Assembly: GCA_016235745.1 (NCBI GenBank)
Contig: JACRJA010000070.1
Span: 1-34,473 of the forward strand
Length of the DNA: 34,473 nucleotides
Direction of reading: 5' to 3'
From: Rhodocyclales bacterium
GTDB lineage: Bacteria; Pseudomonadota; Gammaproteobacteria; Burkholderiales; Rhodocyclaceae
Program-made: the position numbers and the translations under genes
Notes under the pieces: generated by a model
What the model was told of the DNA's origin: nothing
What the model saw: only the letters and a program-made list of their open reading frames with translations
The model's database searches: none
Part shown: piece by piece, positions 18,317 to 27,809 of the stretch
Layout of the letters: every line of letters starts with the position of its first letter
How positions within the stretch are numbered: the stretch's first letter is position 1

Positions 18317-18340
18317 GCGACCGCCCGCGAGGGCGGTCGC
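18317..18340 (+). other. GNRA-capped intercistronic hairpin between diiron protein and reductase
   Basis: GCGACCGCCC (18317-18326) pairs perfectly with GGGCGGTCGC (18331-18340) around a GCGA tetraloop, 6 bases after the diiron-protein stop. There is no T run. It may protect the upstream message from 3' exonucleases and so give more hydroxylase than reductase. Confidence 0.6.
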
Positions 18341-18431
18341 GGCGATGCGCATCGGCCGCCGGTGTCCTTCCACGGACCCCGGCGGTTTCGTCGACCAGGC
18401 AACCCATCACCCCTCAAGAGAGCGAACCCGA

Positions 18432-19484
18432 ATGAGCACTCTCATCAAATTGCACCCTTCCGGCCGCCAGATCGAATCCCGCCCCGGCGAGACCGTGCTG
18501 GAATCCCTCGAACGGGCGGGCTATGCGCTGCCGAACAACTGCCGGGCCGGTGCCTGCGGCGAATGCAAGGTCAAGGTTCTCTCCGGGCATTTCGACCAAG
18601 GGGTCGTGCTCGACATGGCCCTGTCGGCCGAGGAACGCAAGCAGGGATTCGGCCTCATGTGCATGGCCAAGCCCCTCTCGCCCGAGCTGGTGATCGAATG
18701 GGGCACGGCCGACGCAAAACCCAAACTCTTCCCGCCGCGGGAGAACCAGCGCTACGTCGTGATCGACCGCGTACCACGCACCCCACGCATCACCGAATTC
18801 CGGCTGCGGCCATTGGGACAACCGATGCGCTACTGGCCCGGGCAATACGTGACCCTGAGCAACGCCGAGGGCAAGATCCCGGCGCGCTGCTATTCGATCG
18901 CCAACGCGCCGCGCCCCGACGGCGAGATCACGCTGCAGATCACGCGCATCGAAGGCGGCGTCACCAGCGTCTGGATCCACGACCATCTGCAGATCGGCGA
19001 CATCGTGCGCATCAACGGCCCCTACGGGACCTTCATCGGCGACCTGTCGCTGGATACCCCTGTGTTGTGCCTCGCGGCCGGCTCGGGCCTGGCGCCGATC
19101 CGTGCGCTCACCGAAGCAGCACTGCGCCGGGGCTACCGCAAGCCCGTCACGCTCATCTATTCAGGCAAGACGAAAGAGGACATTTACGAGCTCGGTCTGA
19201 TGCGCTATTGGGAAACGAAGCACCGCAACTTCACCTTCAAGGCCACGCTCACGCAGGAACGCGATCCGCAGTGGCTGCACGGGCGCATCCCGAAGATCCT
19301 GCCCGAGCTCTTTCCAACGCTGGCTGGCTATAACGTATTCATCGCTGGCAGCCCGTCCTTCGTGGCCGACTGCAGCGCGGCGGTGAAAACCCTGGGGGCG
19401 GAGGAATCGATGATCCACACCGAAGGTTACTTCGGTCAGGCGCAACCCACGGTGGCACCGGCTGAACAGCTCATGAGCGCGTAG
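18432..19484 (+). CDS. NAD(P)H:ferredoxin-type reductase ([2Fe-2S]/FAD/NAD), oxygenase electron-transfer component
   Basis: A 350-residue MmoC/BenC-type reductase in three parts. A plant-type [2Fe-2S] domain (residues 1-90) carries Cys37, Cys42, Cys45 and Cys77. An FAD domain has the RCYS flavin motif at 152-155. An NAD(P) domain has AAGSGLAPI at 215-223. It would pass electrons from NAD(P)H through FAD and the cluster to the diiron partner encoded 121 bases upstream. The ATG at 18432 gives the usual short lead into the ferredoxin fold; the ribosome site (AAGAGAG) is modest. The gap contains a hairpin but no promoter I can defend, so the pair is probably one operon under the FNR-box promoter. 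Family identity is firm; the partner assignment is inferred from position. Confidence 0.88.
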   Translation: MSTLIKLHPSGRQIESRPGETVLESLERAGYALPNNCRAGACGECKVKVLSGHFDQGVVLDMALSAEERKQGFGLMCMAKPLSPELVIEWGTADAKPKLFPPRENQRYVVIDRVPRTPRITEFRLRPLGQPMRYWPGQYVTLSNAEGKIPARCYSIANAPRPDGEITLQITRIEGGVTSVWIHDHLQIGDIVRINGPYGTFIGDLSLDTPVLCLAAGSGLAPIRALTEAALRRGYRKPVTLIYSGKTKEDIYELGLMRYWETKHRNFTFKATLTQERDPQWLHGRIPKILPELFPTLAGYNVFIAGSPSFVADCSAAVKTLGAEESMIHTEGYFGQAQPTVAPAEQLMSA

Positions 19485-19505
19485 GACAGCCTGATCTGCC
19501 CGGGG

Positions 19506-19733
19506 TCACTCGATCCCGAGCAGATATTGAATCACCCCCTTGGCGACGAAGCCGATGAAACCGATTCCCAGCGCGAGGAAGAGCCACAGGGTGCCGTACT
19601 TGCCGGCCTTGGACTTCCACGCCAGGTTACCGATGATGAAGATCATGTAGAGGATGAAGGCCGGCACGAGGATCTTGAAGGCCAGATCTTCGAGCTGGGG
19701 AAAGGTGAGTCCAAAAAGTACCACGTCTTCCAT
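19506..19733 (-). CDS. DUF2788 small membrane protein
   Basis: A 75-residue protein with two transmembrane helices (about residues 16-38 and 48-70) joined by a short basic loop (KSKAGKYGT). The sequence matches the DUF2788 family known mainly from betaproteobacteria; its function is not known. It lies 55 bases downstream of argG on the same strand, with a hairpin in between, and is convergent with the reductase gene. AT-rich sequence (TATAAA on the minus strand near plus 19773) just upstream may be its own promoter. Confidence 0.85.
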   Translation of the reverse strand: MEDVVLFGLTFPQLEDLAFKILVPAFILYMIFIIGNLAWKSKAGKYGTLWLFLALGIGFIGFVAKGVIQYLLGIE

Positions 19734-19745
19734 GGGGGTGCTCGC

Positions 19746-19771
19746 TTGGCCGGATGCATCGATCCGGCCAA
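19746..19771. terminator. Perfect 10-bp hairpin between argG and DUF2788
   Basis: TTGGCCGGAT (19746-19755) pairs perfectly with ATCCGGCCAA (19762-19771) around a 6-base loop. On the plus strand it is followed by TTTAT, on the minus strand by GC-rich sequence. It therefore looks more like a plus-strand stop for read-through from the reductase gene than an argG terminator. It sits in the DUF2788 leader. Confidence 0.45.
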
Positions 19772-19788
19772 TTTATAAAAAATATTGA

Positions 19789-21021
<1,233 letters not shown>

Positions 21022-21088
21022 CGTCCTTTCCCATCGAGCGTTCGCAAACGATCCGGACGCAGGACGTACCGGATCCCCAAAATCTGCC

Positions 21089-22009
21089 TCAACCCTCCAT
21101 CCGGCCGAGCACGAGGTATTCCATCAGCGCCTTTTGCACGTGCAGGCGATTCTCCGCCTCGTCCCAGACCACGGACTGCGGCCCGTCGATCACCTCGGCC
21201 GTGACTTCCTCGCCGCGATGCGCCGGCAGGCAGTGCATGAAGAGCGCATCGGGCTTGGCCTGGGCCATCATCGCCGCGTCGACCTGCCAGTCGGCGAAGG
21301 CGCAGAGCCGATCGTCGGTCTCGTGCTCGAAGCCCATGGAGGTCCACACGTCGGTGGTGACGAGATCCGCCCCGCGCGCGGCCTCCATCGGGTCGGCGAA
21401 GCAGCGGTAGTGCCCCTCGGGGGTGACGCCTGCGAGCTGCGGGTCGACCGCATAGCCAGGTGGCGTGGAGACGTGCACGGTGAAGTCGAGCACTTCGGCC
21501 GCCTGCAGCCAGGTGTGGCACATGTTGTTCGCGTCCCCGATCCAGGCGACGGTCTTGCCGCGGATGGAGCCGCGGTGTTCGATGTAAGTGTAGACGTCGG
21601 CGAGCACCTGGCAGGGGTGGAATTCGTTGGTGAGCCCGTTGATCACCGGCACGCGCGAGCGCCGGGCGAAGCGTTCGACGATGGCCTGCTCGAAAGTGCG
21701 GATCATCACCAGGTCGCTCATGCGCGAAATCACCTCGGCGGCGTCTTCCACCGGTTCGCCGCGCCCGAGCTGGGAATCGCGCGTGTTGAGGTAGACCGCG
21801 AAACCGCCGAGCTGCTGGATGCCGGCTTCGAACGAGAGGCGCGTGCGCGTACTCGCCTTCTCGAAGATCATCACCAAGGTGCGATCGAAGAGGGGGTGCC
21901 AGGGTTCGTAGCTCTTGAACTTGCGCTTGATCCAGGCCGTACGCTCGAAGAGGTAGGCGTATTCGTCAGCGCTGAAATCCTTGAACTGGAGATAATGCTT
22001 CGGCGGCAT
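21089..22009 (-). CDS. argF: Ornithine carbamoyltransferase
   Basis: A 306-residue cytoplasmic enzyme (a trimer in the family) that forms citrulline from ornithine and carbamoyl phosphate. The carbamoyl-phosphate site STRTR is at residues 53-57, HPCQ follows in [10 protein letters not shown], and the ornithine-side motif is [12 protein letters not shown]. It starts 10 bases after argD ends, with GAGGGGG before its ATG, so it is translated from the same message. This is the anabolic type judging by context: arginine-synthesis neighbours and no arcA or arcC. Confidence 0.97.
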   Translation of the reverse strand: MPPKHYLQFKDFSADEYAYLFERTAWIKRKFKSYEPWHPLFDRTLVMIFEKASTRTRLSFEAGIQQLGGFAVYLNTRDSQLGRGEPVEDAAEVISRMSDLVMIRTFEQAIVERFARRSRVPVINGLTNEFHPCQVLADVYTYIEHRGSIRGKTVAWIGDANNMCHTWLQAAEVLDFTVHVSTPPGYAVDPQLAGVTPEGHYRCFADPMEAARGADLVTTDVWTSMGFEHETDDRLCAFADWQVDAAMMAQAKPDALFMHCLPAHRGEEVTAEVIDGPQSVVWDEAENRLHVQKALMEYLVLGRMEG

Positions 22010-22019
22010 GGCGACCCCC

Positions 22020-23198
22020 TCAATGACGCGCGACGAAGCGCTCGACGAGCGGCACGAGGCGCTCGACGATCTGCTGCGCCTCCTCGATGCTGAGGATCAA
22101 GGGCGGCAGCAGGCGGACGACGCGCTCGGCGGTGACGTTGATGAGCAAACCCGCCTCCAGCGCGTCGAGCACCAAGGCGGCGCAGGGGCGGTCGAGCTCG
22201 ACGCCGAGCATGAGCCCTTGGCCGCGCACGCCCTTGACCTGGGGCAGATGCGCCAGGCGCGCGGCGAGCGTCGCCTTGAGGTAGCCACCGACCCGGGCAG
22301 CGTTGTCGAGCAAGGCGTCGGTCTCGATCACGTCGAGGGTGGTGAGCCCCGCCGTGCAGGCGAGCGGATTGCCGCCGAAGGTGGAGCCATGGTTGCCCGG
22401 GCCGAAGAGCCCGGCTGCCGGCCCAGCAGCGAGACAGGCGCCGATGGGCACGCCCGAGCCCAGCCCTTTGGCGAGCGTCATCACGTCGGGGCGCACCTCG
22501 CTCCATTGCCAGCCGAACCACTTGCCGGTGCGCCCGAGGCCGCATTGCACCTCATCGCAGATCATCAGCAGGCCATGCGCATCGCACAAGGAACGCACGG
22601 CGCGCAGGTATTCGGGGTCGGCGAGCCGGATGCCGCCCTCGCCCTGGATCACCTCGAACATCACCGCGACCAGCTCGGGCGTCTCGGCAATGAGCCGGGT
22701 GAGCGCGGCGATGTCGCCGAAGGGCACGCGCAGGAATCCGGACACGAGCGGCTCGAAGCCGAGCTGGGTCTTGACGTTGCCGGTGGCCGACAGGGTGGCG
22801 AGCGTACGCCCATGGAACGCTTGCTCCATCACGGCGATCTTGGGCGTGTCCACCTTCTTCACCTTGTGGCCGTAGAAGCGCGCCAGCTTGATGGCGCACT
22901 CGTTGGCCTCCGCCCCCGAGTTGCCGAAGAAGACCTCGTCCATGCCGGAGAGCTCACACAGGCGGTCGGCCAGGCGCTCTTGCGCCGGGATGCGGTAGAG
23001 GTTGGAGGTGTGGATCACGGCCTTTGCCTGACGGGCGATCGCCTCGACCAGGCGCGGATGGCCGTGCCCCAAGGTGGAGACGGCGATGCCGGCGAGCGCA
23101 TCGAGGTAGGGTTTGCCCTGCTCGTCATAGAGCCAGACGCCCTCGCCGCGCACGAAAGCCACGGGCAAACGGGCGTAGGTGTTCATCAGATGCGACAT
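22020..23198 (-). CDS. argD: Acetylornithine aminotransferase
   Basis: A 392-residue class III PLP aminotransferase that converts N-acetylglutamate semialdehyde to N-acetylornithine. Such enzymes often also act on succinyl-diaminopimelate in lysine synthesis. PLP-site features: GNSGAEANE (about 92-100), Asp215 in ICDEVQCGLGRTG, and Lys244 in TLAKGLGSG as the Schiff-base lysine. The ATG at 23198 has GGGAG 8 bases upstream; a second Met at residue 5 is less well placed. It is the first gene of the argD-argF-argG cluster and lies downstream of the prpE terminator, so it needs its own promoter, which I could not identify firmly. Confidence 0.96.
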   Translation of the reverse strand: MSHLMNTYARLPVAFVRGEGVWLYDEQGKPYLDALAGIAVSTLGHGHPRLVEAIARQAKAVIHTSNLYRIPAQERLADRLCELSGMDEVFFGNSGAEANECAIKLARFYGHKVKKVDTPKIAVMEQAFHGRTLATLSATGNVKTQLGFEPLVSGFLRVPFGDIAALTRLIAETPELVAVMFEVIQGEGGIRLADPEYLRAVRSLCDAHGLLMICDEVQCGLGRTGKWFGWQWSEVRPDVMTLAKGLGSGVPIGACLAAGPAAGLFGPGNHGSTFGGNPLACTAGLTTLDVIETDALLDNAARVGGYLKATLAARLAHLPQVKGVRGQGLMLGVELDRPCAALVLDALEAGLLINVTAERVVRLLPPLILSIEEAQQIVERLVPLVERFVARH

Positions 23199-23310
23199 GC
23201 GTGACGCTCCCGCGAAATCCGAGCCACCCGTATGGTAGAAGGGGCGACCGGGTCAGGAAAAGTCTATGATCTTACGGGAAAGGCGCTTTTTTTGAAAGGG
23301 CGCACTCAGC

Positions 23311-23347
23311 AAAAAGCGGCGCCGAGGCCTGGAGGCCGCGGCGCCGC
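23311..23347 (-). terminator. Rho-independent terminator of prpE
   Basis: GCGGCGCCG (23316-23324) pairs with CGGCGCCGC (23339-23347), extended by an inner GGCC/GGCC stem with a TGGA loop and one mismatch. Read on the minus strand it ends in five T (plus 23311-23315). It starts about 30 bases past the prpE stop. Confidence 0.85.
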
Positions 23348-23375
23348 CGTCTTCTTTTTGGCGCGATCGGCTCGC

Positions 23376-25271
23376 TCAGCCCTCGCGGAGGGCCGCGGCC
23401 ACCATCTCCAGGGTGCTGGCGTCCTCGATGGTGGGCAAATCGCCCGGGTCGCGCCCTTCGGCGAGCGCCTGCAGCGAGCGGCGCAGCATCTTGCCCGAGC
23501 GCGTCTTGGGCAGACCCTGCACGAAGTAGACGCGGTGCGGCCGCGCGATCGCCCCGAGCAATTCGTCGACCGTCTTCTTGACTTCTTCCTCCAGCGCCCG
23601 GCGCGCCTCGCTCGTGGCGATGCGCGAAGGGTCCTTGACCACGGCGAAGGCCACCGGCACCTGCCCCTTCACCTCGTCGTGCACGCCGACCACCGCCACT
23701 TCGGCAATCGCCGGATTGGCCTGGATCGCCTCTTCGATCTCGCGCGTGCCCAGACGGTGTCCCGCCACGTTGATGACGTCGTCGATGCGCCCGAGAATGG
23801 TGAGGTAGCCGTTCTCGTCCCGGATGCCCCAGTCGGCGGTGGAATAGACCAGCGGCTCGCGGAAGAGGCTAAAGTAGGTCGACACGAAGCGATCGTCCTG
23901 CCCCCAGACGGTGGCCAGACACCCCGGCGGCAGCGGCGGCACGATGCCGACGATGCCTTTTTCATTGGGTCCGCACTCGGTGCCGTCTTCGCGATAGACG
24001 TGCAGGTCGTAGCCGTAGACCGGCAGACCCGGCGAGCCGTACTTGATGGGCAGATCTTCCTGCACCCCACGGCACAGGGCGAGGATGGGCCAGCCGCTCT
24101 CGGTCTGCCAGTAGTTGTCGATCACCGGCACGCCCAGCGCCTCGTGGATCCAGCGGTGCGTGGTCTCGTCGAGCGGCTCACCGGCAAGGAAGAAGTGCTT
24201 GAGCGAGGAAAGATCCCGCTTCATGTAGGAAGGATCCTGCTTCTTGAGCACCCGCACGGCGGTAGGCGCCGAGAACATGACGTTGATGCGATATTTTTCC
24301 ACCAGCCGCCACCAGATGCCCGGGTCGGGGCGAAGCGGCGTGCCCTCGTACATCACCGTGGCCATGCCGGCGAGCAGCGGCCCGTAGATGATGTAGCCGT
24401 GCCCGACCACCCAGCCGATGTCGGAGGTGCAGAACATCGTCTCGCCTTCGCCGCCGCGGAAGATGTACTTCATCGAACTCGCAAGCGCCACGGCGTAGCC
24501 GCCGGTGTCGCGCTGTACTCCCTTGGGCTTGCCGGTGGTACCGGACGTGTAGAGGATGTAGCTCGGATGCGTGGCATCGACCCACTCGACCGGCACGCGC
24601 GCCTCGCCCACTTCGTCGCACAGGGTCGCATAGTCGAGGTCGCGCCCTTCGACGCGGGCGAAGTTCGGATCGAGCCCGCGGTCGACGATGAGCACTTTCT
24701 CCGGGGGGAACTGGGCAAGCCGGCAGGCTTCATCGAGCAGGTGCTTGTAGGGAATGACGTTGCCGTTGCGCATGCCCGCTTCGGCGGTGACGACGAGCTT
24801 AGGCTTGGCATCGTCGATACGGGTGGCGAGCGAGGCGGAGGCAAAGCCGCCGAAGACGACCGAATGGATGGCGCCCAGGCGCACGCAGGCGAGCATGGCA
24901 AAAGCCGCCTGCGGAATCATCGGCATGTAGATGAGCACCCGGTCGCCTTTCTCCACGCCGAGCTTGCGGTAGATCGCCGCCATGCGCTCGACTTCGCGCT
25001 GCAGCTCGCTGTAGGAATAGGTCTTCTCCTCGCCCGTCTCGGTGGAGACGTAGATGAGCGCCGGCGCGTCGGGGCGCTTGGCGGCATGGCGATCGACGGC
25101 GTTGTAGCAGAGGTTGGTGAGCCCGCCCTTGAACCATTTGACGAAGGGGGGATTGCTGTAGTCGCAGATGGTCTCGGGCGCTTTCTCCCAGTGGATGAAC
25201 TGCGCCTGTTCGGCCCAGAAGGCGTCGCGATCCTCGATCGAGCGACGGTGGAAATCCTGGTACTTGCCCAT
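23376..25271 (-). CDS. prpE: Propionate--CoA ligase
   Basis: A 631-residue acyl-adenylate-forming enzyme that activates propionate to propionyl-CoA. I call it PrpE rather than acetyl-CoA synthetase for three reasons: its length, its N-terminus (RSIEDRDAFWAEQAQFIHW) and the QTESGWPI motif (residues 389-396), where Acs has QTETGG. The ATP loop YTSGTTGKPKG is at 241-251 and the conserved, typically acetylatable lysine is Lys594 (RSGKMLRR). GGGAGAGGAC precedes the ATG. It is downstream of acuI on the same strand but has its own promoter carrying the palindrome also found at acnB. No prpB, prpC or prpD is in the window. Some activity on acetate is possible. Confidence 0.93.
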   Translation of the reverse strand: MGKYQDFHRRSIEDRDAFWAEQAQFIHWEKAPETICDYSNPPFVKWFKGGLTNLCYNAVDRHAAKRPDAPALIYVSTETGEEKTYSYSELQREVERMAAIYRKLGVEKGDRVLIYMPMIPQAAFAMLACVRLGAIHSVVFGGFASASLATRIDDAKPKLVVTAEAGMRNGNVIPYKHLLDEACRLAQFPPEKVLIVDRGLDPNFARVEGRDLDYATLCDEVGEARVPVEWVDATHPSYILYTSGTTGKPKGVQRDTGGYAVALASSMKYIFRGGEGETMFCTSDIGWVVGHGYIIYGPLLAGMATVMYEGTPLRPDPGIWWRLVEKYRINVMFSAPTAVRVLKKQDPSYMKRDLSSLKHFFLAGEPLDETTHRWIHEALGVPVIDNYWQTESGWPILALCRGVQEDLPIKYGSPGLPVYGYDLHVYREDGTECGPNEKGIVGIVPPLPPGCLATVWGQDDRFVSTYFSLFREPLVYSTADWGIRDENGYLTILGRIDDVINVAGHRLGTREIEEAIQANPAIAEVAVVGVHDEVKGQVPVAFAVVKDPSRIATSEARRALEEEVKKTVDELLGAIARPHRVYFVQGLPKTRSGKMLRRSLQALAEGRDPGDLPTIEDASTLEMVAAALREG

Positions 25272-25329
25272 GTCCTCTCCCCGATGACGAATAAATGCCG
25301 GAGCGATGCCGTCCGGTCTTACGAAAGTT

Positions 25330-25343
25330 GTCTATTATAAGAC
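25330..25343 (-). promoter_or_regulatory. prpE promoter/operator: GTCTATTATAAGAC palindrome
   Basis: The arms GTCT/AGAC are perfect, and TGTCT/AGACA extends them by one base each side (25329-25344). Read on the minus strand, the centre contains TATAAT (plus 25334-25339), a perfect -10, about 60 bases before the prpE ATG. Over 16 bases it is identical to the acnB site at 14 positions. The -35 region is poor. An operator lying on the -10 suggests repression. Confidence 0.65.
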
Positions 25344-25368
25344 ATGATGCCGAAGGGGGAATCCCCGG

Positions 25369-25397
25369 CCCCGCGGCAAAGCCGCGAAACCGCGGGG
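25369..25397 (-). terminator. GC-rich hairpin after acuI with two competing folds
   Basis: CCCCGCGG (25369-25376) pairs with CCGCGGGG (25390-25397). Inside it, CGCGGC (25372-25377) pairs with GCCGCG (25381-25386) around AAA, and the two folds exclude each other. No T run follows on the minus strand, so termination after acuI is possible but not secure. Confidence 0.4.
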
Positions 25398-25420
25398 TTC
25401 CGGCGCGAAAAGGGTACGGT

Positions 25421-26431
25421 TTACTCGCCGCCGAGACGCACCACCGTGCGCCCTTTGGCGCGGCCGGCGATGAACTCGTCGAAGGCGGCAGGCAGCTCAT
25501 CGAGCGTGATGACGCGCGTGATCTCGGTCAGCTTCTTCGGCTTGAGGTCGGTGGCGAGCCGCTGCCAGACGGTGCCGCGGGTAGGGAAACCGATGTAGCC
25601 GGAATCGATCCCCAGCAGGCTCACCCCGCGCAGGATGAAGGGGAAAACCGTGGTCTCGAGCTTGGGCGAGGCGGCATTGCCGATGGAGGCCACCGTACCG
25701 GCTTGCTGCATGGTGGCAAGCATCCAGTGCAAGATGGGACCGCCGACGTTATCCACGGCGCCGGCCCAACGGGATTTTTCCAGCGGGCGCGTGGCGGCGA
25801 AATCGATGCTGTCGCGCAGCAGGATCTCGGCCGCCCCCAGCGTTTGCAGATAGCCGCTCTCCTGCGCTTTGCCGGTGAGCGCCGTCACACGATAGCCGCG
25901 CCCGGCGAGCATCTGGATGGCGAAGCCGCCCACCCCGCCCGTGGCCCCGCTCACCACCACGGGGCCCTTCTCCGGCGTCAGGCCATTATCTTCCATACGC
26001 TGGATGCCCAGCGCCGCGGTGAAGCCGGCCGTGCCCAGCGCCATGGCCTCGAATAGGTCCAGCCCCTGCGGCAGCGGAATCACCCAGCCGGAGGGGATGC
26101 GGGCGTATTCGGCGTAGCCGCCGTGGTGCGACACGCCGATATCGTAGCTCGTGGCGACGACCTTGTCGCCGGGGCGAAAGCGCGGATCGCTCGACTCGAC
26201 CACCGTACCGGAGAGATCGATGCCCCCGATGCAGGGAAAGCGCCGGATGATCTTGCCCTTGCCGGTGGCGGCGAGCGCATCCTTGAAGTTGATGCTCGAA
26301 TAGGCCACACGGATGAGCACTTCGCCCGGATCGAGGACGTCGAACCCGACTTCTTCGATGCCGGAGCGCACCGTTCCGCCCTCTTCGCGGATCATGAGGC
26401 ACTTGAATTTTTCGGGCAGTGCTTTCGTCAT
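25421..26431 (-). CDS. acuI: Acrylyl-CoA reductase-like (AcuI/YhdH family) medium-chain reductase
   Basis: A 336-residue zinc-free MDR-superfamily oxidoreductase. SSINFKDALAATGKGKIIRR is the signature of the YhdH/AcuI branch, and GATGGVGGFAIQML is the NADP-binding Rossmann loop. AcuI reduces acryloyl-CoA to propionyl-CoA with NADPH, removing a toxic electrophile made in acrylate, DMSP or 3-hydroxypropionate metabolism. Its position directly upstream of prpE on the same strand fits a propionyl-CoA-centred module. AAGGAGGAG lies 6 bases before the ATG. The gene follows rsmB by 31 bases and may be read from that operon. Some YhdH proteins have no tested role, so the substrate is inferred. Confidence 0.85.
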   Translation of the reverse strand: MTKALPEKFKCLMIREEGGTVRSGIEEVGFDVLDPGEVLIRVAYSSINFKDALAATGKGKIIRRFPCIGGIDLSGTVVESSDPRFRPGDKVVATSYDIGVSHHGGYAEYARIPSGWVIPLPQGLDLFEAMALGTAGFTAALGIQRMEDNGLTPEKGPVVVSGATGGVGGFAIQMLAGRGYRVTALTGKAQESGYLQTLGAAEILLRDSIDFAATRPLEKSRWAGAVDNVGGPILHWMLATMQQAGTVASIGNAASPKLETTVFPFILRGVSLLGIDSGYIGFPTRGTVWQRLATDLKPKKLTEITRVITLDELPAAFDEFIAGRAKGRTVVRLGGE

Positions 26432-26462
26432 GGCGACTCCTCCTTCGTGAGTGAACCAGGGA

Positions 26463-27809
26463 TCAGGGCGAAGCGGTGCGCGTCAGTACGGCGGCGAAGA
26501 AGCCGTCGGTGCCGTGCACGTGCGGCGCCAGGCGCAGCGCCGTAGGGCTGAAGCGATCGACCAGCGTCTCGGCCGTCGGGATCTCCCAGCGGGGAATCTG
26601 CTGGGGCACGCCCGCCTTGAAGAGCAGCGGCAAGGGATCGAGCAGAGAGAAACGCGGCTCGTGCGCGAGGAAGGCTTCGAGCACCGCCTCGTTTTCCTCG
26701 GGCAAGAGGCTACAGGTGACGTAGACCAAATGGCCCCCGGGGCGCACCAGACGCGCCGCGGCCGCGAGGATGGCGCGCTGTTTTTCTTGCAGCTCGGCAA
26801 CCAGCGCCGGCTGCTGACGCCACTTGAGATCCGGGTTGCGCCGCAGCGTCCCGAGGCCGGAACAGGGCGCATCCACCAGCACGCGATCGGCCTTGCCTTC
26901 GAGCCGTGCGAGCCGCTCGTCGCGCTCATGCGCGAGCACCATGGGCTGCACGTTGCTGAGCCCCGAGCGCACGAGCCGCGGTTTGAGCTTGGCGAGCCGC
27001 CCCGCCGAGACGTCGAAGGCGTAGACTTGCCCGGTATTGCGCAGCGCCGCGGCGAGCTGCAGCGTCTTTCCGCCCGCTCCGGCGCAGAAATCGACCACCG
27101 TCTGTCCGCGGCGGGAGGCTACGAGCAGGGTCACGAGTTGGCTCCCCTCGTCCTGCACTTCGAACATCCCTTCCTGAAAGAGGGGATGGGCGTGCAGCGC
27201 CGGTTTTCCCTGCACGCGGATGCCCAAGGGCGAGAAAAGGGTTGGCGCGCAGTCGATGCCGTCGGCCTGCAGCCGCGCGAGCACCGCTTCGCGCGTCGTC
27301 CGCCACAGATTGACGCGCAGATCGAGCGGGGCTGGCCGGTTCGAAGCAGTGAGCAGCGCTTCCGTCTCCGACGGGCCGTAGGCGGCATCGAGCCGTTCGA
27401 TGAGCCAGTCGGGGGCGTCCAGCCGCTCGGCGCGCGACAGGGCGGGCGCCGCCGCCTTGCGCTCGGCAAGCCAGGCATGTTCCCCTTTCTCCAGCCAGGG
27501 TTCGAGGCGCGCGAGCGACCAGCCTTCGCCGCGCACGAGCCAAGCGAGCAGCAGCGCGCGCGGGCTGGCGCGTCCGGCCCAGGCTTCCAGGCTGCGCCGG
27601 TGGCGCAATACGGCGTAGACGCGCTCGGCGATCTCGCCGCGATCGCGGTGCCCCAGATGGGGACGCTCGCGGAAGAAGCGCGACAGCACGGCATCGGCCG
27701 GCCGCTCGAAGCGCAGCGCCTCGGCAAGCGCTGCCACCGCCTCGCTCAGCCAGGGGGCACGCGGCGCGGCATCGCGCGCAGAGGAAAAACGATGACGAGA
27801 CGCGCTCAC
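26463..27809 (-). CDS. RsmB/NOP-family RNA (cytosine-5)-methyltransferase
   Basis: A 448-residue protein with an N-terminal RsmB/NusB-like helical region and a C-terminal SAM domain. Motifs: FCAGAGGKT (motif I), DAPCSGLGTLRRNPDLKWR (motif IV with the release Cys), and TCSLLPEENE (motif VI with the catalytic Cys). It probably makes m5C in 16S rRNA (C967 in RsmB), though other RNA targets are possible. The open frame runs 28 codons further, but the GTG at 27809 overlaps the upstream stop as GTGA and indicates translational coupling with the DUF3108 gene. I see no Shine-Dalgarno, so the start relies on that overlap. Confidence 0.87.
   Translation of the reverse strand: MSASRHRFSSARDAAPRAPWLSEAVAALAEALRFERPADAVLSRFFRERPHLGHRDRGEIAERVYAVLRHRRSLEAWAGRASPRALLLAWLVRGEGWSLARLEPWLEKGEHAWLAERKAAAPALSRAERLDAPDWLIERLDAAYGPSETEALLTASNRPAPLDLRVNLWRTTREAVLARLQADGIDCAPTLFSPLGIRVQGKPALHAHPLFQEGMFEVQDEGSQLVTLLVASRRGQTVVDFCAGAGGKTLQLAAALRNTGQVYAFDVSAGRLAKLKPRLVRSGLSNVQPMVLAHERDERLARLEGKADRVLVDAPCSGLGTLRRNPDLKWRQQPALVAELQEKQRAILAAAARLVRPGGHLVYVTCSLLPEENEAVLEAFLAHEPRFSLLDPLPLLFKAGVPQQIPRWEIPTAETLVDRFSPTALRLAPHVHGTDGFFAAVLTRTASP

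Noticed and set aside
23376-25271. Calling this gene acetyl-CoA synthetase (acs)
   Set aside because: The N-terminus, the length of 631 and QTESGWPI match PrpE; Acs is about 650 residues with QTETGG.
23232-25340. 702-codon frame opposite prpE, and the similar 516-codon frame at 26451-28001 opposite rsmB
   Set aside because: Both run antisense through well-identified genes, with no ribosome site, no domain and skewed composition.
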